Shown: positions 26,310 to 37,015 of the stretch, piece after piece
Numbering within the stretch: the first letter of the stretch is position 1
How the letters are laid out: every line of letters begins with the position of its first letter
Assembly (NCBI GenBank): GCA_033297075.1
Contig: MU858144.1
Coordinates: 1 to 64,000 of the forward strand
Source of the DNA: Rhypophila decipiens
Taxonomy: Eukaryota > Ascomycota > Sordariomycetes > Sordariales > Naviculisporaceae
Direction: 5' to 3'
Length of the DNA stretch: 64,000 nt
Notes under the pieces: model-generated
Seen by the model: only the letters and a program-made list of their open reading frames with translations
The model's database searches: none
What the model was told of the DNA's origin: nothing
Translations under genes and position numbers: made by a program

Positions 26310-26729
26310 TGAGAAAGGGCAGACAGACTTTTCCACGGTTCTTTCACCAGTAGCTTAGTGAATACCGATATCATATGTGCCCCGTTCCCCTTGCTTATGA
26401 TTGCACCTGCTGGCGATGGTACTGTTATACATACTCCAATATGGAACGAACCGCGAATGCGGTATTCCCGTCTTTCAAGTGGATAGTAGCAGCAATCTGA
26501 AGAAGATACCAAATCTAGAGACCTCAGGATATGCGCGTAGAAAGTGATGCAATCATCCTCTTGAGAATGTGTGGCTCGTCTGTTTATGCTCACTGACGGG
26601 TGTGCCGTGAAGCCCCTGATGGAATAGCAATATCCGACCAGACGGAACACGCAGGTTCATAAAGGAGCCCGCCCGTCCATAAGCCGATTCGACTTATTAT
26701 CAAGTCCGGAAGTGAGAAAGTGGCCCAGC
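26310..26729. other. Convergent 3' region between the dienoyl-CoA isomerase gene and TFB5
   Basis: Shared 3' ends only; nothing else seen. Confidence 0.5.
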
Positions 26730-27120
26730 TTAATCGCTATCAGCCAAAGGCTCCTCGGGTCTGTATGTCTCCTTAAGACGCTGAACATCCACATCCGTTA
26801 GCTCAGGCCGACAGCTGGAAACCACCATAAGTGGAGGGAAATTAGCAGGTGCATGGCATGACGAACCTCTTCCAGCTTTGCCTTGATGATCTCGACCATG
26901 TTCTCCTTGACCACCAGTCGGGTGTCGTCAATGTCTTCGATGATGATGTCCTTGGTCTGGCTGTCGAGGTGCATTATGATGGACTTGATTGCTGGCTCGC
27001 ATTCTATGAGCACGCCTGATTGAGACGGATGGGTGTGTTAGTCATCCATCTTCTATGGCGGCTCAAGAGCAGGAAGCGGATGTTTGAGATTTCATGCTTA
27101 CCTCTGATGGCTCTCGGCAT
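26730..27120 (-). CDS. TFB5: TFIIH subunit Tfb5 (GTF2H5/TTDA homologue)
   Basis: Three exons, 27120-27102, 27015-26867 and 26801-26730, give 79 aa. The first exon is 19 nt. Splicing gives [14 protein letters not shown], the family N-terminus, then [27 protein letters not shown], and a short C-terminus [17 protein letters not shown]. The acceptor of exon 3 (CCTGAG) is chosen because the nearer TTTCCAG would put a stop in frame. Tfb5 binds Tfb2 (p52), stabilises TFIIH, and is needed for nucleotide-excision repair and transcription initiation. The protein is slightly longer than the usual 70-72 aa. Confidence 0.9.
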
Positions 27121-29451
27121 CTTGGACGGGCGGTGCAAGTGGTGTCCGTGATAAAGATTAGATGAAGGTAGACGCGGAGACGGGAGTCCGGGAACAACTT
27201 GGACGGATATCGCGGGCGGGTGTTTGCCGAATACCTAAGGTAGGTGCATAGACCGATCGATGCTGGTGGTCGAGCGTTGGCGGAGGTTTGGTATTGCTCA
27301 GTGTTTGAGGTTGATGCAGCTGCATGCATGTGTCCCCTGTGTGGTGGATTGTTTCAATGTAAGTAAGGCGTGTGAAAATGGGGTGTGAAAATGTCCGAAA
27401 TTCCGCTATTTCCTCGTACGATTTAATACAGGTGGGAATTCATGAAAGGTTTGATATGTAGGATTGAGCGTAACTTGAAAACATATTCTACAACATGAAT
27501 CATACTGTAAGCTTGTTCATATAAGCTTTACACCTATAGTGAGTTCAACTACTCAACTATACGTACGATTAAAGTCCTCGTGCGGTTTGTAATGCATAGG
27601 TCTCTGTCCTGTAACCGTAAATCGTGTGTTACGTGTATCAATACAGTACCGGCTCCATTCCTGCACCCAAAGGGTCTAGCCCCCTCCCGTTTGCCATATG
27701 GCGGGGTCATGCACCATGATCCAGCAACGGTTCGGAGCTTGAGGCTCAAACTCCACCGTCCTTTGTTGTCTCCCGGGCTTTGATTGTGTCATCACTCAAG
27801 CTGTTGGTCGAACTGACTGGATCTTGTCCTTTGTTGGGCTTTGTTACATGAATTCGCTGGCCCCTGTCCACACTTTCTTGCTTTTGTGGACGATGAGGCA
27901 TTCACTTTGTTTTTGGCCAGTCCTACGGTGACTCCGACTTTCTGGGACCCGCCGTCTCCGTGGACTTGACCCCGGAAGATAAGGTGCGTTATCCAAGGAG
28001 TGATCAATCAATACAGGCAGTTGGGGGCAGTAAGAGAGCATTACCTTGTTATATGGGCCTTTGTATGTTGTTATGGGTTATGCCGTTGGGCGGCCTGGAC
28101 CGACTGCATTGTAAACCTCAATTTACTTCTCCACGCGGGAATAAGAGACATGGCCGTTGAGATTTTGAGACAACGACTGATGACGTTCAGCCCCATCCCC
28201 TCACTCGAGTGGTGATTCCTACGCGTTACATGCAAAGACATCAACCGTTTTCCATCATGTAAGAATTGTCTAGACCCTTCGTATCTATTAACCCAGAAAA
28301 GCTCACTCTTGGAAAAAAAAGAGAAAATAAACAACTTGGAAGATAAGCTTCTATCCATGGTCCTCATCAGTGGACAAGCTTCCGGAGGTTCTGGGGATGA
28401 TATCCACAGCCGATTTCCCCGGATCGACATCACATCGGAAGCTCCTCCCGAGCTGTGCAGGGATACCAACAAAGCTAGACCGCCAAGCAGGGAAGAAGCT
28501 TGGCGCAAGGGTAACTGGAAAAGGTTAAAGTGGTCTTATCATGCACTGCATGGATACACAAATGCAGCTTCATGTAGTGCTGAGAGAGATGGACATGTTC
28601 ATGTGAATGTGGGTGCTACCAGTGAAAGATTTCCTTGTTGTAGAGAGAGGCCCGGGGAGTGCAAGAAATCCTTATTTCCGTCCGGAGTCTGCGCCGTGCT
28701 GTGCCAAAAGTTGAAAGAAGAGTAGGAGCCACGGCAAGTTCCTGGTAACATGACTGCTGCTGCATGAATTATGGACCATAAAGGGAAATGTTATGAGGAG
28801 GAGCTGCTTAAACGGCTAACGCAGAGCTATCACCCCCGTACAATACTAGCCTACTTCTACACCACTAAAATGCAAACACACGGGCTTCTTCACCCGCCGC
28901 CCAGACGAAGCCAACAAAACGCCAAAAGATGCATCTGTGAGCTTTAGGTTAACGGCGAGCGAGCTAGCAACCCGTGCTGCTGCTTCCCTCAATTTTTTGT
29001 CATCGAGATGGGATTTCCAACCACATTAACAGGCTCAAGTTCGGATCAGTCTCGTCCCTGAGCTCTCCTTTTTTCCCCTTCTATCTCCAGTTCGTCATGG
29101 TCACGACATCAGTAACGAAATCGCGCCCATTTTGTCCAGTTGACCGAGCTATCCACTAAACTAACTGACCAATTCGACCCTGCTCTCTTCGATCTTGTCA
29201 GTTTTCATGTTATGAGTGCCCATCGACGTCGAGGAGGAAAAGGGTTCAGGCTCATTTTGCCATAAAAGCAGTAACTGCACCAATCTACCAGCCATTCTCA
29301 ATATACTCCGCAGCCAGACTCAACATCAGTAAAGGGGAAGGCCACAACCAAACCGGCACATTATTTTCTTTTGTTCAAAACCACCTGGGGCCCCGATCAC
29401 TGCAATCCACTTAAGCAAACACTCCTCGAACCAACCTCGCGGACGCCCGCA
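27121..29451. other. Divergent 2.3-kb region between TFB5 and the PY-motif gene
   Basis: Holds both promoters. An ATG-initiated frame at 28357-28725 (122 aa) and an overlapping antisense frame are not recognised and are not convincing. AT-rich around 27460-27560. Confidence 0.45.
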
Positions 29452-30324
29452 ATGGCTTCGACCTTTGGTGGCTCCGTCAACGAGCCGTTATTTTCCTCGG
29501 ATAAACCATGGGTCTGGGCCATGATACCAGTGGGGTTCGTGGTTGTCATCGGAGCAGTGGCTCTCTGTCTTCACTCCAGGCGGCGGGTGAAGCACTTCGA
29601 CGCCGGTTTCGTCCAGACCTCGGCCCTCGGAGGGGCCCGCCTCGATCCAGCAGGCACGCGAGCTCTCGAGCGCGATCTTGAAGAGGCCTGGACTCGCGGG
29701 GCGACGCCGACCAGGCGACCGCCAGCACGGTACCAAGGCAGGGCAGGAAGCGGTGTCCCCTCTGCCGCGGCAGGCCGATGGACCCGCCCGACGAGCCGGT
29801 GGCAGTGGGCCGGTGTGGCCAGACAGGAGGAAGGACTGAACGAGCTCGGGGAGGCCCCACCGCCGTATGAGAAACCGCAGGAGCAATCTGACGGGAGCGG
29901 CGAAGGCGCTCGGAAATCCTCATCCATAGACGGCAATATTCCGCGGATTAGCGACAGTACCACGGCGACCAGCTTCAACAATATGAGGGAAGAAAGCGTC
30001 GAGCTGCAGAACCTGTCGCCGCCTCCTCCATCGTCTATCGCGCACAGATTGTCAATGCCAGCTGCGGTTGAGATTGGAGAGAGCGCAAGAGTACGGGAGA
30101 ATACTTCGTCGGCACCAGGTGACCTATTACCACCCCCAGCATATGACAGCGACAGCGTCCGGTCACCCACGCCCATAATAGCAAGGCCACAAGGAGGTCA
30201 ACGTAGGGATGGCTCGCCGCCTCCGCCCGTTTTCATCGGTGGCTACGATGACGGTTCAGCGGTTGTGAGCGTTACTCCGGTGCCTCGCGCTGTCCTACCA
30301 CCTCCGGACCACCGCTCGGTATAA
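29452..30324 (+). CDS. Single-span membrane protein with two PPxY motifs, conserved fungal type
   Basis: Single exon, 290 aa from ATG 29452 (an upstream in-frame ATG at 29371 would add 27 residues of no membrane character). A short extracytoplasmic N-terminus is followed by one membrane helix at about 20-40 (WVWAMIPVGFVVVIGAVALCL) and a stop-transfer HSRRRVK, so the 245-residue C-terminus should face the cytosol. That tail is disordered and Pro/Ser-rich, with EEGLNELGEAPPPYEKP (PPPY at 136-139) and PPPAYDSD (PPAY at 228-231). PY motifs bind WW domains of Rsp5/Nedd4 ubiquitin ligases, so a ligase adaptor or trafficking cargo is a reasonable inference. The GLNELGEAPPPY block recurs, from memory, in uncharacterised fungal proteins. 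No enzyme domain. Confidence 0.75.
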   Translation: MASTFGGSVNEPLFSSDKPWVWAMIPVGFVVVIGAVALCLHSRRRVKHFDAGFVQTSALGGARLDPAGTRALERDLEEAWTRGATPTRRPPARYQGRAGSGVPSAAAGRWTRPTSRWQWAGVARQEEGLNELGEAPPPYEKPQEQSDGSGEGARKSSSIDGNIPRISDSTTATSFNNMREESVELQNLSPPPPSSIAHRLSMPAAVEIGESARVRENTSSAPGDLLPPPAYDSDSVRSPTPIIARPQGGQRRDGSPPPPVFIGGYDDGSAVVSVTPVPRAVLPPPDHRSV

Positions 30325-31177
30325 ATACATTGTTTTTTTTCTAGCATTGTTACACACAATGTATCTAGAGCGCCTGGGATATCCCTGGTTGGCCTACCTG
30401 CAACGCATTTTCTTCGAGGCCTCTTTTTCAAGACTTGTCATTCAGCCTTGGCCTATATTACTAGAAAGGAAAGGACTTGGTTCTTTACTTCTCCCCATCC
30501 ATATCTTTCGGCGTTAAAGGTTAACAATAGCGGGATTGTTTTATAGGATGTATCAGTCTTTCTTTTCTTACTTCCTGTCAAGAGTCTCTTTAGAGATTAT
30601 ACCATCGCCATTGCCTCACGTTTAATAAATTTTAGTTATTCCTTTTTCTCTACGTGATCGTGGTCTCGTTTGTGAAGCTTCCTCCAAGACTGTGCGGAAC
30701 CTGATACTTACTCTTGTTCTAATAACATCAGAAGTTTTCACTTGCCATCTTCCGGTCCCATCTGGTTGTATCATATCTTCCACTCATGGTATTCTGCCCC
30801 AACGTCGCAGAGACTCCCGCCTCGATAACAAGTGTTGGCCAGGTACCTTTAGTAGGTAGCTCGTTCAGGCATCGGGCCACCAGTGGAATCACCCTCTTTA
30901 CCCATCCGTCCAGAATAACCTTGTGCTGAGTATGTAATACTGGCTGAGACGTCGAGTCCATGCTTTTCTCCATGTCCCTGCGGGTGCTCCAGGCTCTCGA
31001 GAGCCCGAGCCAGTGACGGGCTGGGAGGTTGTTATTTGGCGGATATTCCGGGACCAACAACATGGCCGACATAGGCATTGACAAGGGCGGGCAGCAGCCT
31101 GGGCCCAACACATCAGTGTTGTCAATGCCCACTACTGAGAAAAAGGCCCGGTCGAGGCCGAGATGAGCAAGAATTTG

Positions 31178-31573
31178 AAATAGATGCTTCGACTATATAG
31201 AATAAATGCCTTAGCTGGCTCGAATAAATGCCTTGATTGGCGCGAATAAATGTCTTGACCAGTTTGAATAAATGTCTTAATTGACTCGAATAAATGTCTT
31301 GACTAGTTTGAATAAATACCTTGACTGGCTCGAGTAAATGCCTTGACTAGCTGGAGTAGATGCCTTACCTGGTTGAGATAAATACCTTGACTGGCTTGAA
31401 TAAATACCTTGACGAGCTAGAGTAGATGCTTTAACTAGCTGGGATAAATACCTTGACTGGCTTGAATAAATACCTTGACTAGCTAGAGTAGATGCCTTAA
31501 CTGGCTGGTATAAATACCTTAGCTCGCTGGAATAAATGTCTTGACTGGCTCGAATAAATACCTACCTAGATTG
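31178..31573. repeat. 22-bp minisatellite, about 17 copies with 66-bp higher-order period
   Basis: From 31200 the units repeat every 22 bp without any insertion or deletion to 31573; a degenerate unit precedes at about 31178. Each unit reads roughly GAATAAATGCCTTGACTGGC plus two bases. Many units contain AATAAA. Units from the sixth onward fall into a three-unit order: types beginning GAATAAATACC, GAGTA(A/G)ATGC and (A/G)GATAAATACC alternate, so copies 9-11 and 12-14 resemble each other more than neighbours do. Confidence 0.92.
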
Positions 31574-32451
31574 AAGGCCAAGACGGTGGTTTTAGCCAGG
31601 CATACGGTGGTTTTAGCAGCGGCGATACTCCATAACAACGCTCCCGGCTTCAAGCTGAACGTCGCACTGTACGGCGGCGAACAAAGCGATTGTAGCAGAT
31701 TGCAAAAAGAGGATTCCGTCTCAACCACCAAAGAGTAAGGTTTCCTCTGATCCCTTGTAATTCGCAATGCTTCCAACACCGTGGCCTGGATCTTGAGTGC
31801 CGAGGCAAGGGTCGGCGAGCTGGGTGGCCAGCTGGGTGCCGACAACTATCATCATCGTCTCCGTGACGACGGTGAGGCTTGGGGTGGTCGTGGTGGCCCA
31901 GACAGCAAGGCCTGCCACGCGGGCGGAATTTTGCCATGGTATGCAAGAATGGCTACCAGAAGAGTTGTGGGGGATAGTAAGTTGGGGAAGGGCCCCAACA
32001 TGAGGGCCCTTGTTAAAGCTCGTTGGAACTAAGGAAAAAGACAAGGATACCAAGGACAAAACTCCCACAAGGGAATCTGGAGAGGCGTCGTGCCAAACGA
32101 TTCCCCAGGGCAAAGCAGCTCATATGGTCATTCCTTCATCTGCCCTTCCATCTAGCTCTCAAATTATTTATCCTCGCCTCTTCGCAGTTCGTCATTTTTT
32201 CGAAGATCTTTGAGACGGCCTACTGGGTCGACAACGAGTTTACAGTAGCCTTGGTATATAGCAAAGGGCCTCTACTCCCACGGGTACATGCCTCCTCAGT
32301 CTGGTTCAGCATCCGAGTCGGAATCCCAGCCTCAGGACTTCTTCGTCCGCGCTAATGGCACACCCCTCGAGCTTTTGGAGTGATTACCACCACTTCCCCC
32401 GACTGCGCTGCCGGATCCGTCGCCTACCACATACTATACCACGTTATTACT

Positions 32452-32595
32452 ATGAAGTATTTGAAGGTCGCCAACATCCTCTGCGCTTCTCTGTTCGCCT
32501 CTCTCCTTTCACCAATAACCCTGACGATACCGCTTGCCCCCAGATCGTCCAATACAAGAGATCTATCTGCTCGCAAAGCCTCTTTGTCCAACTAG
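32452..32595 (+). CDS. Candidate small secreted peptide, 47 aa
   Basis: ATG-initiated frame starting MKYLKVANILCASLFASLL, a plausible signal peptide (Lys-rich n-region, hydrophobic core, Ala/Ser near a cleavage site), followed by a short Ser/Arg-rich tail ending KASLSN. No homologue is recognised and no intron is needed. It lies in a repeat-bearing gene-poor stretch. Frames of this size arise by chance, so the call is tentative. Confidence 0.25.
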   Translation: MKYLKVANILCASLFASLLSPITLTIPLAPRSSNTRDLSARKASLSN

Positions 32596-32933
32596 ATCCC
32601 CGAGGCAGCAGCAAAAGAGATAATTCCATCTCTTCTATATCGTCTTTCAAAAAGACAAGAAGTAAGAAGTAGTAAAAGAGTTCGTTGCTACTTATCTGTA
32701 TCTGTAATCAATAGAGAATAGAAGAAGCCGGGATCAACTAAAAAGAAGGAAGCATAAAACACCCAATATAGTTGGTAACAACGTTGCTACTTCAGTGAAC
32801 CATAGAATACGTGGGCTCTATTCCGTTCCCTTGGCCTACTTTCACGCCAGATAATGACAGAAAGAAGTGATACATACATACATTCCCATGCCCAGTAGCA
32901 GAGAAGAAAAGAAGAGGGACTCAAGCCACAAAT

Positions 32934-34836
32934 CTAAATCTCAAAAATCTCGCCAATCCCCTCCCCACCACCAGACCGATTCTCAACCAAATCCAGCCTC
33001 CAGCCCTCCCAATTGGCAAGGGACCGCTTAATCTCCTTGATCCTTTCAATCCTCTTCTTCTGGTCCTCCTCTTGCGCCCGCCGGAATGCCTCCTCGTCAA
33101 ACTCCATATCATCATCCTCAAGCAGCTCATCCTCATGGCCAAATCCTCCATGGGCATGATGGTCGCCGCCGCCAGTAGCAGCACCAGTAAGGACGCCCAG
33201 CCCGCTGGCAATGAACTCGCCAATTCCACCAACGCCTCCGCCTGAAGCCTGTCCCTTGCGGGTCGAATGATTCCCACCGCCCAGATCGACATTCTCCATC
33301 TCCTCTAGACCAGGCTGCATCTCCTTCCTCTTTTCGTGCCAGATTCCCCTTCTGAGATCGCTATTTTCCGCCTCAAGGTCCCTTACCCGCTTTTCTAGCC
33401 TTTGCCGGACTTCGTCCTCGAGCTCATCGACCCCTTCATCGTCGCCGCCACCCTCGGCAGCATCCCTCTTCCTTAGCTTCAAGTTCTCCGTCTCCAGCTT
33501 TTCGACTTGGTTCTTCAAAGCTGCTACTTCATTCTCCAGGCGTTCCTTGTCCTTCCTCATCCCCTGCATCCGCCCATCCTGTTCCTTATGGAGTGTCGTA
33601 AGCGTGGTAACCTTCTTGTCCAACGCCTCCGATTTCTTGCTCAGCTCGTCCCTCTCGGTCCTGGCCTCGCCCAGCTCCCTCTCCAACGTCCGGAGCTTTG
33701 TCTCGGCAGATGCCCGTTCGCTTCCTGCCTTGACAGCCTTCTCGCTCGTTCGTTCCAAGTTCCTCTTCAAGTCCGCCAATTCCCGCTGTGCCAGAGCGGC
33801 AGCATTCTCTGCCCGGGCGAGCTTCTCTTCAAGGGCCGTGATTTGTTCCGAGGGCGTAGAAGCAGACACGGAGAGGCGCTCAACTTGAGCGCGTAGGCGG
33901 GACATCTCGAGCTCCATCGTCTCGATTGTGCTCGATTTGGACTGTAGCTGGGCTTCAAGCTCGGAATTTGGAGGAGACACGGCCGCAGAAGCCAGAGAGA
34001 TAGATGGCGAGGAGCCGTGACGTGCGCTATTGTTGCCTGACCGCCCACCTGAGATTTGTGATTGCAGGTGAGCATTCTGTCGTTGAAGTGCGGCGATTTC
34101 GTTTCTCTGTTGTTCCATGGTCATGTTGGTCAATTGCTTCCAGAACCAAGGAGCAGCATGGTAAATTCAGACAGATAGCAAGCACTTACAAGTTTCTCAG
34201 TCTCTCCATTTCCCGTTCCACCTGCACTATCCTGGCCCTCCTCTCGTAGATCTGCCAGCTCCTCCTCGGCCCTCTGCCATCGTTTTTCAGCATCAGCCGC
34301 CTCTTTGCTCAGCCTCTTGTTCTCTTTTTCCAGCTCTTCTATCCTGCTAACATGTTTTCTGTAAATCTCGGGCGCAGTCTCGCCGCCCTCGGCGCTCGGA
34401 CTAAACGGACCGGGAGATAGCGGACCCGAGACCGAGATAGATGCCTTCCGGAACGATGTCGACCGCGCTTTGGACTGCTGGGATAGTGAAGGGAGAGGCG
34501 ATGTCGGGTTGGAGTCGTCCTCCTCGCCTGCTGCTTCGGTTGTTGTAATAGCGACCGGTGCTGCTGCGTCTTCGGCGGATTCTTTGGTCGCTGAGTCGTC
34601 GGCGCTGGCTGGACCAGGCGTGGTAGGTGTTGTCGCTTGCTTCTCGGCCGTTGTGTCGTCTTTCTTGCTTGCGCCGCCTGCTTTCTTTGCTTTGGCCTTT
34701 TTCATTTGCTCAACCTAGGGAGAACCGCTGATCAGCATGGGTGGCCTCGATTGATGCCACTGCGCGAGAACTGGCTTGGACATACCCTCTTTTTAGCTGC
34801 GGCCAGCTTTTCGGCCTTGATCTTGTCTTCGTCCAT
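32934..34836 (-). CDS. Golgin-like coiled-coil protein, 592 aa
   Basis: Exons 34836-34786, 34714-34190 and 34136-32934. Splicing gives an N-terminus MDEDKIKAEKLAAAKKRVEQ, then a basic Lys/Ala stretch, a low-complexity Ser/Thr/Pro segment (about 35-115) with SPLSPGPFSP, and heptad-rich coiled coil from about 125 to 430, broken by a Gly/Ser linker at about 210-230. A Gly/His-rich hinge (SGGGVGGIGEF) follows, then an acidic patch and a final helix with RIKEIKRSLANWEGWRLDLVE. The KLAAAKKRVEQ start resembles golgins such as GM130, and similar fungal proteins are often labelled M-protein-repeat proteins. A vesicle-tethering role at the Golgi is inference. No GRIP domain is visible. Both introns (71 and 53 nt) have clear GT/AG ends. 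Confidence 0.8.
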
Positions 34837-36395
34837 GATGGAGAATCCTGTAGGTGGGGTGCGGAAATACGGGTGGGTTTATTCGCAAGCTGGTAGGCGT
34901 AAAACAATCAATTGCGTCTGAGATCAATCGTCGCAAAGTGTAGGCTGTTTGGTTGTCGGAAATGCTTCGTCTTATTGTGGTATCGAGCTGATCGAAGGTT
35001 TACGCGAAGTTCAAGCTCTCGACGTCCACGACAGCTGGCATTTCGCTGACAGGGATGGGATGGCCCGTTGCTTACCCCTGTCAAGCCACAGGGGTCCTCA
35101 AGGTACGTACCTCCCCGGTCAGAGGCAGGAGCCAAATCTGACGACACCCGAACAATGCTTTCACTATCACAACTGTTGAGATGACACTTGAAATAGACGA
35201 GGATGAGAATATGAAGGTTGAAACCCCTAGAATAGTAATTTCAAATTACTCACCACTAGTATCGATACATGAGCTGCTAGAGTCTCAACACTTCAGTTCC
35301 TTCCGTTCCGGAAAATACAGCCGTCTCAGAATCACACCTCTCATGATGGATAAGGTCCCGCGAACGGATCCTGGGAATATCGTCCTTTCTTATCCAGATG
35401 AGTGCAATATCGATTCATATGATCGCACTTCCTTCTTCCATTAACGTTCTTCTCATTGTACTGTCTCGGCTACATGTAGCCCATGACTTACACGTTCATA
35501 AAGCAGGTCGTACGTAACCATACCACATTTCACATACACTCATCCTTATATCTTTTTATCCCCGCCCCGGCTTTTCCTCGCCACTTGTTTATACGTTTAA
35601 TCTACCCGCTTTTGACCCGACAACTGGGTAAAAAATGGGGCGTGAAATGGATCATATACTCCTTCGATAATCTACATATACGCATAGAATTGTTCTCTCG
35701 AATGCGTTCGAGGGACTGAACATATGTGTAAAGGAGAACTTGAAAGGCCTTTGGAACTAGGTTTAGAGACGTATGAATACTTTTTTAAGGCATATGAAGT
35801 ATATTTCATGGGCGATTGTATCGAAGTTCACCCCATTGTTAGACCCAATTGCCCCAGTCACTGATTGCCCTCGTTTTGCTCTTTCTCAATTAATGAGCCG
35901 TATGACCTGGCCCAGCAATATCCTCTTGCCCTAGATAATCGGAACACTCGACTAGTCAAATTTTTCGGTGTGAACCGAGTGATCACTTTCACCCCAAGAC
36001 TTTCAGAAACTGCCCGAAACCCTTCCCCTCTGTTTCCCTTGAATACTACCCCTTCTCTTCTTCTTCGAATTTCCTACCTTTATTCACCGGCTCGAGAAAA
36101 TCTATACGAGGCGGACTTCGCAATATACCCTGCTGGCATACTATTCTCCTACCTCACACTTCTAATTTCTTTTTTTAAGTCAAAACCTTCGACGCGTCAA
36201 AACCTTTGTTCGCTGAACCGGGGGCTGGTCCTCGTCGTCGTCCTCCTCTCGAGCTTTCCGCACTTCACTTTGCCCATGCCGTCGATCCATTCATTGCCCT
36301 TATCGAAGATGTTTGGGACCGGGATCATGCTCTGCCTTTGAGGTTGCAAGACGTGCGCGACTTGTTCGACTTGCCACCGTTGCAGGGAACAACTC
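34837..36395. other. Gap upstream of the golgin-like gene, AT-rich in its right half
   Basis: Includes the promoter of the minus-strand coiled-coil gene. A perfect hairpin, ACCCCTGT with loop CAAGCC and ACAGGGGT, lies at 35074-35095. From about 35400 to 36180 the sequence is AT- and pyrimidine-rich; the frame at 35865-36341 opens with TTG and is unconvincing. Confidence 0.45.
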
Positions 36396-37015
36396 ATGGA
36401 TCCGGCCACAGGCGTCTTCGCCATGATCAAGGAAGAATTCCGAGCTCTTGCAACAGAGCCCAACCGGGATGGGCACCCGGCAAAGAGATTGCGACTGTCT
36501 TCTCCGTCGGCCTGCGAAGAGGAGCACCCGAGCTCCGTTGCTACGGGTCCGCTTCCTACCGTAGACGACCAGCCAGAGGCACATACTGGACCAGGACGTC
36601 AGTTTCAGATGCCTCGCGTTACTAACGTCGAGGAGGAGGAGGGTGAGGATATGTCCCCCTCTTTACCGTCCAAAATGTACACCAACGATCCTTCCGAGAC
36701 CTCCGGCCGCCCACGGCTCTGATCTGGTAGCGGTCACCCCGGCCCGTCGCTTCATTTCCAGTAGCGAAGCGTGCTTCCGGTCCGCAGGGCAGAAAGAAGA
36801 CAGAAGGCAATCTCACCAAAGACATGGCCAACGATATGACGGTCAAGAAAGCCGCCGAGGATGCCGCTGAAAAGGAAGAGAAAAAAGACGAGGACAAGGC
36901 TTGCTGTCCCGGCCTCACCACCGACACGGTGACGATGACGACAACAACGACCATGATCTTGGTCGGCACTGGGCTTGCCGGCATCGCCGAGGTTGCCAAA
37001 GGCGGCCCCCTGTGA
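36396..37015 (+). CDS. Candidate two-exon orphan protein with basic nuclear-type motifs, 166 aa
   Basis: Not recognised. ATG 36396 opens a frame with HPAKRLRLSSPS (resembling a monopartite nuclear localisation signal) and an acidic VEEEE. A donor GTGAGG at 36643 and acceptor TTTCCAG before 36762 (119-nt intron with a CTGAT branch-like motif) join it to a second open frame, VAKRASGPQGRKKTEGN, continuing into a Lys/Glu-rich helix (KKAAEDAAEKEEKKDEDK), a Thr-rich run and a C-terminus ending EVAKGGPL. Both parts have coding-like composition, and the frame is kept by the predicted splice. Alternative: unspliced, the first part ends at 36722 as 108 aa. No transcript support can be judged here. Confidence 0.4.

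Larger units (their letters stand above)
30325..32933. other. 2.6-kb gap with minisatellite; no established gene
   Basis: Contains the 3' regions of the two flanking convergent genes, a 22-bp minisatellite (31178-31573), and a small frame for a possible secreted peptide (32452-32595), both listed separately. Overlapping frames at 31519-32113 on the minus strand start without ATG and are not recognised; they could be relics. Confidence 0.5.

Noticed and set aside
28357..28725. 122-aa ATG frame between TFB5 and the PY-motif gene
   Set aside because: No domain, an equally long antisense frame overlaps it, and no splice evidence; kept out of the gene list.
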